From: Clostridia bacterium
GTDB taxonomy: Bacteria; Bacillota; Clostridia; Christensenellales; Borkfalkiaceae
Reading direction: 5' to 3'
NCBI GenBank assembly: GCA_029054485.1
Contig: JAIDFD010000104.1
Location: forward strand, 1 to 11,341
Length of the DNA stretch: 11,341 nucleotides
The notes under the pieces were generated by a model that was given only the letters and a program-made list of their open reading frames with translations, searched no databases and was not told where the DNA came from. The position numbers and the translations under genes are program-made. Positions 7,093-11,341 of this stretch are shown in pieces. Numbering within the stretch: position 1 is the first letter of the stretch; each line of letters begins with the position of its first letter.

Positions 7093-7417
7093 CTGCATTT
7101 TTTGCAAAATAATAGACGGAAAAATTCCGTCCGCAAAAGTTTACGAGGATGATAAAATGCTTGTCTTTAAGGACATCGAGCCTAAGGCAAAGGTTCACCT
7201 TCTCGCCATAGGTAAAGACCACTTCAAGCTGTTGTCCGAGATGGATAAAGACAGGGCGGAACTACTTAGCCATATGTTTTCAAAAATTCCGCAGATTGCC
7301 GCGGACAACGGTTGTCAAAACGGTTACCGTCTTGTGATAAATCAGGGCGACGACGCGGGGCAGACGGTATTTCATTTGCATATTCACATACTCGGCGGCG
7401 AGCAACTGCCTTGGTAA
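7079..7417 (+). CDS. HIT-family nucleotide-binding hydrolase (HINT type)
   Basis: A 112-aa histidine-triad protein of the HINT branch, which hydrolyses nucleoside phosphoramidates and adenylates such as AMP-lysine. The signature HLHIHILGG puts the triad at H99, H101 and H103; H101-H103 surround the nucleophile. The N-terminus CIFCKIIDGKIPS (6-18) is the usual HINT start, and NQGDDAGQTVFH (88-99) forms the phosphate-binding part. Length is normal. It overlaps the protease gene by 14 nt and has a good AGGAG (7066-7070) 8 nt before its ATG, so it can initiate independently of the upstream gene. It is the last gene of the operon; the rpsU gene that often follows in Clostridia is absent. Confidence 0.94.
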   Translation: MKDCNCIFCKIIDGKIPSAKVYEDDKMLVFKDIEPKAKVHLLAIGKDHFKLLSEMDKDRAELLSHMFSKIPQIAADNGCQNGYRLVINQGDDAGQTVFHLHIHILGGEQLPW

Positions 7418-7425
7418 AATAAATA

Positions 7426-7454
7426 AAAGCGCGGAGCTGAAAGCTCCGCGCTTT
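7426..7454. terminator. Bidirectional terminator between hit and the WYL regulator
   Basis: GCGCGGAGC (7429-7437) pairs with GCTCCGCGC (7443-7451), flanked by AAA and TTT, with a short TGAAA loop. Both genes converge on it. The T run is better for the - strand (TTTTATTTATTTT after the stem) than for the + strand (TTT). Confidence 0.8.
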
Positions 7455-7458
7455 AAAA

Positions 7459-8379
7459 TTAATATGAAGAGGTGATTTTTTGCGCCGTTTCAATTACCTT
7501 ACGCTTAAGCTCGGGCGGTTCGATTACTTTTACCGCGCCGCCGTAGCTTAAAATTTTGTTGACAAGTCCGCCGTCGTCCGGCAAGGCAAGCCTTGCGATA
7601 AACCCGCCGCCGACAGGCTCGATATTGTCAATTCCAAGCCATTCCTCAGCGTCCGAAAGCGAGCCTTTTTCAATTTCAAGGGTGACGCTTATGAGCTTGT
7701 CCGCAGAAACGTAAAAATCCAAATCTATCTCATCGCGCGTGAACTCGCGCTTACTGAAAACGCTTCCCGTAAAGGCGGCGTTTTTTATTCTGCCTATTTT
7801 AAAGGTGCGGAAGGTCTGCTTGGTGTGGCAGAATGCGTAAACGTACCAGATATTCTGTTTAAAAATAAGAAGGTGGGGGTCGATTACTCTTTTAGAGTGT
7901 TCGCCGCTCCGCGATATGTAATCGATAATAAGCGACTTGCTTTCGTTAACGGCTTGTTCGCAGACCTTCATTTTTTCGGAAAATTTATTTCCGCCCCACC
8001 AGTTGCCGCCGTCTACCAAAATATTTCCGCAAATCGAAAGCTCGCGCTTTTCCGCTTTTTGCCGGCGCTGTAATTTGTCCATTGCGGTGAGTATGCTCTT
8101 GTCGTTCATCTGCGAAGCCATTGCGCCCAGCGCGTTTACGGTTGCCGCGTATTCTTCACGGGTGAAGTAATAGGAGGGCAGGCGGAAGGTATCGGGAATA
8201 GAAATTCCGCCGTATCTGCCGCGCTCCACGTCGACCGGCACGCCGCATACGTTCAGCTCTTCAACGTACCTATAAACGCTTCGCGCCGAAATCTCGTACT
8301 TGTCTGCAAGCTGTCGCGCCGTCATTTTGCGCTTTGACAAAAGGGTCATCATTATATCAATCATTATCTGATATTTCAT
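7459..8379 (-). CDS. HTH-WYL domain transcriptional regulator (YafY type)
   Basis: A 306-aa DNA-binding regulator. The N-terminal winged helix-turn-helix (about residues 5-60) has MTARQLADKYEISARSVYRY (19-38), the usual recognition region, and the wing RGRYGG (53-58). The WYL domain (about 136-205) shows WYVYAFCH (178-185) with FRTFKIGRI (190-198), and a WCX-type C-terminal region covers about 228-305. WYL proteins sense ligands through this domain and often control adjacent genes. The start ATG 8379 has AAGGA 5-6 nt upstream. The gene is transcribed away from a tiny two-cistron unit, and its own -35 box overlaps a TGACA/TGTCA dyad, which suggests autoregulation and control of that unit. The ligand is unknown. 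Confidence 0.9.
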   Translation of the reverse strand: MKYQIMIDIMMTLLSKRKMTARQLADKYEISARSVYRYVEELNVCGVPVDVERGRYGGISIPDTFRLPSYYFTREEYAATVNALGAMASQMNDKSILTAMDKLQRRQKAEKRELSICGNILVDGGNWWGGNKFSEKMKVCEQAVNESKSLIIDYISRSGEHSKRVIDPHLLIFKQNIWYVYAFCHTKQTFRTFKIGRIKNAAFTGSVFSKREFTRDEIDLDFYVSADKLISVTLEIEKGSLSDAEEWLGIDNIEPVGGGFIARLALPDDGGLVNKILSYGGAVKVIEPPELKRKVIETAQKITSSY

Positions 8380-8460
8380 ACGGTATCCTTGGCATATTAT
8401 GTTAATGTGCTGAATAATATAAACCGTTAAAGTTAATAACTATTCAAAGAAATTAAAAGA

Positions 8461-8489
8461 ATTTTATCATATATGACAGTTTTTGTCAA
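8461..8489 (-). promoter_or_regulatory. Promoter of the WYL regulator
   Basis: On the - strand a perfect -35 box TTGACA (8489-8484) is followed after 17 bp by TAAAAT (8466-8461) with an extended-10 TG two bases before it. Transcription would begin near 8454 and leave a leader of about 75 nt, in which GTTAA occurs three times on the + strand (8401, 8426, 8432). Confidence 0.65.
8474..8488. promoter_or_regulatory. TGACA-N5-TGTCA dyad, candidate operator
   Basis: An inverted repeat TGACA/TGTCA with a 5-nt T-rich spacer lies in the divergent promoter region. It covers most of the regulator's -35 box and lies just upstream of the -10 box (8500-8505) of the opposite small cistrons. One bound protein could therefore affect both directions. 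Arms of 5 bp are short, so chance cannot be ruled out. Confidence 0.4.
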
Positions 8490-8499
8490 CTATTAATTT

Positions 8500-8505
8500 T
8501 ATAAT
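8500..8505 (+). promoter_or_regulatory. -10 box of the small cistron pair
   Basis: A perfect TATAAT is followed by a predicted start near 8512. There is no good -35 box at 16-18 bp; the closest match, ATGACA (8473-8478), is 21 bp away. Such a spacing, with a dyad between the elements, would be typical of an activator-dependent promoter. Confidence 0.45.
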
Positions 8506-8529
8506 GGTGTTGTAAAAGGAGAAGAAGAG

Positions 8530-8706
8530 ATGACTTATACGGCGTATATCCAAAGGCAAAAGGAAATAATAAGAAGCCGCCACGAATTCGATGAAGAGCG
8601 CATAAACCAACCTTATTGCGCCGACACCGAGCGTCTTTTTGACGATTTGCGCACAATAAAAGGGCTTAACGTAGCCGAAAGACTTGAAAAGGCAACAAAG
8701 GTATGA
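8530..8706 (+). CDS. Small charged protein of unknown function (58 aa)
   Basis: An ATG with a strong ribosome site, AAAGGAG (8515-8521, spacer 8 nt), opens a 58-codon frame starting MTYTAYIQRQKEII and ending LNVAERLEKATKV. The product is soluble, rich in Arg, Glu and Asp, with a single Cys (residue 30), probable helices at both ends (about 4-25 and 47-57), and no signal peptide or membrane segment. I do not recognise a family. It lies divergently from the WYL regulator, is preceded by a perfect TATAAT, and its stop overlaps the start of a 24-codon frame (ATGA). The ribosome site, promoter element and following terminator make it likely to be a real gene despite its size. Confidence 0.65.
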   Translation: MTYTAYIQRQKEIIRSRHEFDEERINQPYCADTERLFDDLRTIKGLNVAERLEKATKV

Positions 8707-8777
8707 TTAATGTTTTGAGAAAGACGGCGCGTATTGCAATAGCACTTTCCGCCGTAATTACATTTATCGGAATATAA
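8703..8777 (+). CDS. Putative 24-aa single-pass membrane peptide
   Basis: The frame starts on the ATGA that ends the 58-aa gene and encodes MINVLRKTARIAIALSAVIT followed by FIGI. The arrangement, a short basic N-terminus (R6, K7, R10) followed by about 14 hydrophobic residues, is that of a small inner-membrane peptide oriented N-in. AAAAGG (8687-8692) lies 10 nt before the start, and coupling to the upstream cistron is likely. It ends 6 nt before a terminator hairpin, so the transcript would hold only these two cistrons. Such peptides include membrane-complex subunits and type I toxin-like peptides; nothing here decides between them. A chance frame cannot be excluded at this length. Confidence 0.45.
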   Translation: MINVLRKTARIAIALSAVITFIGI

Positions 8778-8783
8778 AAAACA

Positions 8784-8811
8784 GGCGGCGCGGGATTTAT
8801 CCCGCGCCGCC
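8784..8811. terminator. Bidirectional terminator between the small cistrons and pgcA
   Basis: GGCGGCGCGGG (8784-8794) pairs with CCCGCGCCGCC (8801-8811) around ATTTAT. On the + strand it is followed by TTACTTTATTTTT and on the - strand by TGTTTTTT, so it can serve both converging units. Confidence 0.85.
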
Positions 8812-8832
8812 TTACTTTATTTTTGCCTTATT

Positions 8833-10554
8833 TTACGCTTTGATAAGTTTTTGTACTGCCGCTTGCATTTTCTCAAGCGCGGCTTCCGCGTCTTTCTTGT
8901 TGTTTGCCTTTACCGAGAAGTAAATTTTCAGTTTAGGTTCCGTGCCCGAAGGACGCACGCAGATAAAGCTACCGTTTTCAAGCTCGTAGTAAACGCAGTT
9001 TGTCAGGGGCGAACCGATTTCACTCTTTTCTCCCGTTGCAACTTCGGTCTTGGTGTTTGAAGAATAGTCGCGGATTACAACCACGTTGTAAATATCAAAC
9101 GCCTTAACGGGGCTTGCTTTCAGTCCGTCGACGACCGCGTTCATATCTTTCATAGCGTTCAGTCCCTTGAAGGGAATGGAAATATTGCAGTCAAGTACAT
9201 AGCCGTAGGTATCGTAAATTTCCTGCAAACGCTGGAAAACCGTCTTGCCGATATAAGTATAGTAACATACCATTTCAGCGCACAGCATAGAGGCTACGAC
9301 CGCGTCTTTGTCGCGCGCGTGCGTTCCGCGTAAGTAACCGCAACTCTCTTCAAAGCCGAACACGTAGGTATGCGAGAAGTCGCGCTCCCAAAGCTTGATT
9401 TTTTCGCCTATGAATTTAAAGCCTACGGGTACTTCGAAGAGCGCAACGCCGAATTTCTGGCAGATTGCCTTCGCCATTCCGGTTGTTACAAACGATTTGA
9501 CGGCCGCCGCGTTTTCGGGCAGAGCGTCCTCTTCTTTTAAGCGGGTGAGAATGTAGTCCAGAAGGAGTATGCCCACCTGATTTCCGGAAAGCGCTTCAAA
9601 CTCGCCTTCCTTATTTTTAACCGCAACGCCGAGACGGTCGCTGTCGGGGTCGGTGCCGAAAACTACGGTCGCGCCTATTCTGTTTGCAAGCGCAATACCC
9701 ATTGAAAGGGTCTCTTTAAACTCGGGGTTGGGCACTTCGACGGTTGAAAAGTCGGTGTCCTTTTTGGTCTGTTCTTCAACAACCGAGGCGTGTATGCCGA
9801 TTTTTTTCAGAATGGTTGTTACGGGAATATAACCCGAACCGTGAACGGGAGTGTATACAAGCTTCAAAGCCTTGCCGCAAGCTTTAACCGCCTTTTTGGA
9901 AAGGGTGAGCTTTTTAAGCTGTTTGTAATATTTTTTATCCACCTTTGCGGGCACGGGCTTAATGAATTTTTTGACCTGTTCCGCAGTGGGGGCAGGGGTG
10001 CCGAGATAGTCCCCGATTTTCTGAATGTAGCCAACGACGACTTCGGTATCCTCGGGCGACATCTGCGCGCCGTCCTCGCCGTAAACCTTGTAGCCGTTGT
10101 ACTGCTTGGGGTTGTGCGAAGCGGTAACCATAATTCCCGCAACCGTGCCCAGACACCTTACCGCAAACGACAGCATGGGTACGGGGTGTACGTCGGAGAA
10201 GAGGTAAGCCTTAATTTCGTTAGCCGCCAAAACTTCCGCCGCTGCAAGCGCGAACTCATCGCTCTTTAAACGAGTATCGTAAGAGATTACCACGCCGCGC
10301 TCCATATCAGCCTCGCCGCGGTTTTTGATAAATTCCGCAAGACCCTGCGTTGCGCGTTTTACGGTGTAAATATTCATCATATTCGTACCGTAGCCTATAA
10401 TTCCGCGCATACCCGCCGTGCCGAATTCAAGCTCTGCGCCGAAGCGGTACTCGATTTCTTCTTTATTATCTTTCAAGCTTTCCAGCTCTGTTTTACCTTC
10501 TTCGCAAAGACGGCCGTCGTTTAACCAGCTGTCGAAAATATCTTTGTAACTCAT
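8833..10554 (-). CDS. pgcA: Alpha-phosphoglucomutase (phosphohexomutase superfamily)
   Basis: A 573-aa cytoplasmic enzyme that interconverts glucose 1-phosphate and glucose 6-phosphate, feeding UDP-glucose and glycogen or cell-envelope synthesis. The four family signatures are present: the phosphoserine loop VTASHNPKQYNGYK (143-156, S146), the Mg2+ site DPDSDR (302-307), the sugar loop GFEESCGYL (400-408) and the phosphate loop RPSGTEPKLK (534-543). The length and the N-terminal region with EFGTAGMRG (43-51) place it with the B. subtilis PgcA type rather than the shorter PMM/GlmM enzymes. I start at 10554 because GGGAGG lies 5-6 nt upstream; an in-frame ATG at 10590 would lie near the predicted transcript start and lacks a ribosome site. 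It may also accept mannose phosphates. Confidence 0.94.
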   Translation of the reverse strand: MSYKDIFDSWLNDGRLCEEGKTELESLKDNKEEIEYRFGAELEFGTAGMRGIIGYGTNMMNIYTVKRATQGLAEFIKNRGEADMERGVVISYDTRLKSDEFALAAAEVLAANEIKAYLFSDVHPVPMLSFAVRCLGTVAGIMVTASHNPKQYNGYKVYGEDGAQMSPEDTEVVVGYIQKIGDYLGTPAPTAEQVKKFIKPVPAKVDKKYYKQLKKLTLSKKAVKACGKALKLVYTPVHGSGYIPVTTILKKIGIHASVVEEQTKKDTDFSTVEVPNPEFKETLSMGIALANRIGATVVFGTDPDSDRLGVAVKNKEGEFEALSGNQVGILLLDYILTRLKEEDALPENAAAVKSFVTTGMAKAICQKFGVALFEVPVGFKFIGEKIKLWERDFSHTYVFGFEESCGYLRGTHARDKDAVVASMLCAEMVCYYTYIGKTVFQRLQEIYDTYGYVLDCNISIPFKGLNAMKDMNAVVDGLKASPVKAFDIYNVVVIRDYSSNTKTEVATGEKSEIGSPLTNCVYYELENGSFICVRPSGTEPKLKIYFSVKANNKKDAEAALEKMQAAVQKLIKA

Positions 10555-10591
10555 TTTTTCCTCCCGAAAAAATTTATCTTTTATAAACAAT

Positions 10592-10621
10592 ATTATATAA
10601 CAAAAAACTCCCCGTTGTAAA
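10592..10621 (-). promoter_or_regulatory. pgcA promoter overlapping the upstream terminator
   Basis: On the - strand TTTACA (10621-10616, 5 of 6 consensus matches) is followed after 18 bp by a perfect TATAAT (10597-10592). The predicted start near 10585 gives a leader of about 30 nt with GGGAGG. The whole -35 box lies in the loop of the terminator hairpin of the preceding gene. Confidence 0.65.
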
Positions 10622-10630
10622 GAGGGGAGT
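10601..10630 (-). terminator. Terminator of the membrane-protein gene
   Basis: On the - strand ACTCCCC (10630-10624) pairs with GGGGAGT (10613-10607) around a 10-nt loop and is followed by TTTTTT (10606-10601). It stands about 70 nt after the stop codon of the upstream gene, across an A/T-homopolymer-rich spacer. Confidence 0.75.
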
Positions 10631-10698
10631 GTGAAAATTTTATTAAATAATTGTTATTTTTTAAAAAAACGCGCCTGATTTTTGTTTTTTTTAAAAAT

Positions 10699-11341
10699 TT
10701 ACTCGCCGCGGAAAAATTCTTCGCGGGTAAGAGGGCGCTCCTTTTCGGGCTTGATTATCGTCTTTTTATCAATGAAGTATTTGAGTTCTTCCCTGTCGTA
10801 ATAATTTACAAACTCGAAGCAAACTAAAATAATGTAGCTTGAAGGAACGGTAATCAAAAGTCCCGAGCCCAGCGTGAATACCGCGCCGGCAACGTTGAGT
10901 ATAAAGATGAGCATTGTTATTACAAAGAAATTCGCAAGCACGTTCGCGCTGTTTTTACGCCTTCTGTCAAAGGTGTACAAAAACGCTTTGCCCTGACCCT
11001 TTTTGCCCCGTATAAGTGAGGGGAGCCAGTCGGTAGTGAACATCATTTTTACAGATATTGCAAATACTGCGAGGGTTACGAACAGGCAGAGCTGAAAGGG
11101 TACGAACACAAAGAACAGACCCTTGAATACGAGGAAGTACAGCCCGAAGACAATTCCTATATCGTAAATAACCGAAAGGGGCACATACATAAGATTGTAG
11201 AGGCAGGCTTCTTTGAGGTTGCGTATAAGCGAAAGGCAAAACGATGAGTTTGCGTGCAATGCCATTTTGTCGTTAATTACTGCTGCTGCGGCGTAGTTGC
11301 CAAGCCCCGTGAAAAACTTTTCTACGATATATACCGCAAGC
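10699..11341 (-). CDS. Multi-pass membrane protein of unknown function (partial)
   Basis: The frame is open to the window edge: upstream of the ATG at 11265 there is no stop, and the 25 codons before it (starting LAVYIVEKFF) read well, so the real start lies outside. The visible 213 residues hold about four predicted membrane segments (roughly 48-71, 74-100, 133-155 and 158-180 of the visible part). A basic cytoplasmic loop between the second and third, RGKKGQGK plus DRRRKN, and a charged C-terminal tail (181-213) suggest that both face the cytoplasm. I recognise no catalytic motif or family; a DUF-type integral membrane protein is the safest description. It precedes pgcA but is separated from it by a terminator and a promoter. 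Confidence 0.8.
   Translation of the reverse strand, partial: LAVYIVEKFFTGLGNYAAAAVINDKMALHANSSFCLSLIRNLKEACLYNLMYVPLSVIYDIGIVFGLYFLVFKGLFFVFVPFQLCLFVTLAVFAISVKMMFTTDWLPSLIRGKKGQGKAFLYTFDRRRKNSANVLANFFVITMLIFILNVAGAVFTLGSGLLITVPSSYIILVCFEFVNYYDREELKYFIDKKTIIKPEKERPLTREEFFRGE

Noticed and set aside
8401..8440. Three GTTAA copies in the WYL gene leader as a repeat array
   Set aside because: The copies are 5 bp long, irregularly spaced and lie in A/T-rich DNA where they are expected by chance.
9790..10269. 159-codon frame on the + strand opposite pgcA
   Set aside because: It lies fully antisense to a strongly conserved gene, has no family motif and reflects the codon pattern of the other strand.
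10555..10590. Upstream ATG of the phosphoglucomutase (12 extra residues)
   Set aside because: It would lie at or before the predicted transcription start and has no ribosome site, while ATG 10554 is preceded by GGGAGG.

Overview
The window reads like a chromosomal segment of a strictly anaerobic member of the Bacillota (class Clostridia, probably an uncultured gut lineage). The evidence is a monomeric group B [FeFe] hydrogenase, a thioredoxin reductase-like flavoprotein of the clostridial ferredoxin-dependent type, the prmA-rsmE-mtaB-hit gene order familiar from Clostridia, a B. subtilis-type phosphoglucomutase, purine-rich Shine-Dalgarno sites and sigma-A-like promoters. No phage, insertion sequence, CRISPR array, rRNA or tRNA is visible. 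The assignment rests on gene content only.

Left part (1-2600, + strand): a redox pair. The hydrogenase (115-1629) has its own consensus-like promoter, with a perfect 18-bp palindrome just upstream, and ends in a GC-rich hairpin. Next comes a TrxR-like FAD protein (1696-2547) that keeps the CxxC redox centre and both FAD signatures but has lost the NADPH-binding signatures, so it probably takes electrons from reduced ferredoxin. A 15-bp-stem terminator follows. Together the two suggest a ferredoxin/H2/thioredoxin node.

Middle (2651-7454, + strand): a tight five-gene operon, every junction overlapping (4, 4, 14 and 14 nt): prmA (L11 methylation), rsmE (16S rRNA m3U1498), mtaB (ms2t6A in tRNA), a PrsW-type intramembrane protease with an extra extracytoplasmic C-terminal domain, and a HIT nucleotide-binding protein. 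Four genes belong to a common Clostridia translation-modification cluster; the protease is the odd member. A bidirectional hairpin ends it.

Right part (7459-8832): a WYL-domain regulator on the - strand diverges from a tiny + strand cistron pair (58 aa and 24 aa, ATGA overlap), the second coding for a predicted single-pass membrane peptide. A TGACA-N5-TGTCA dyad sits in the shared promoter region and overlaps the regulator's -35 box. This is the best candidate in the window for an undescribed small system.

Far right (8784-11341, - strand): alpha-phosphoglucomutase (pgcA), whose -35 box lies in the loop of the terminator of the upstream gene, and that upstream gene, a multi-pass membrane protein cut by the window edge. 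No stretch longer than 300 bases lacks a gene.
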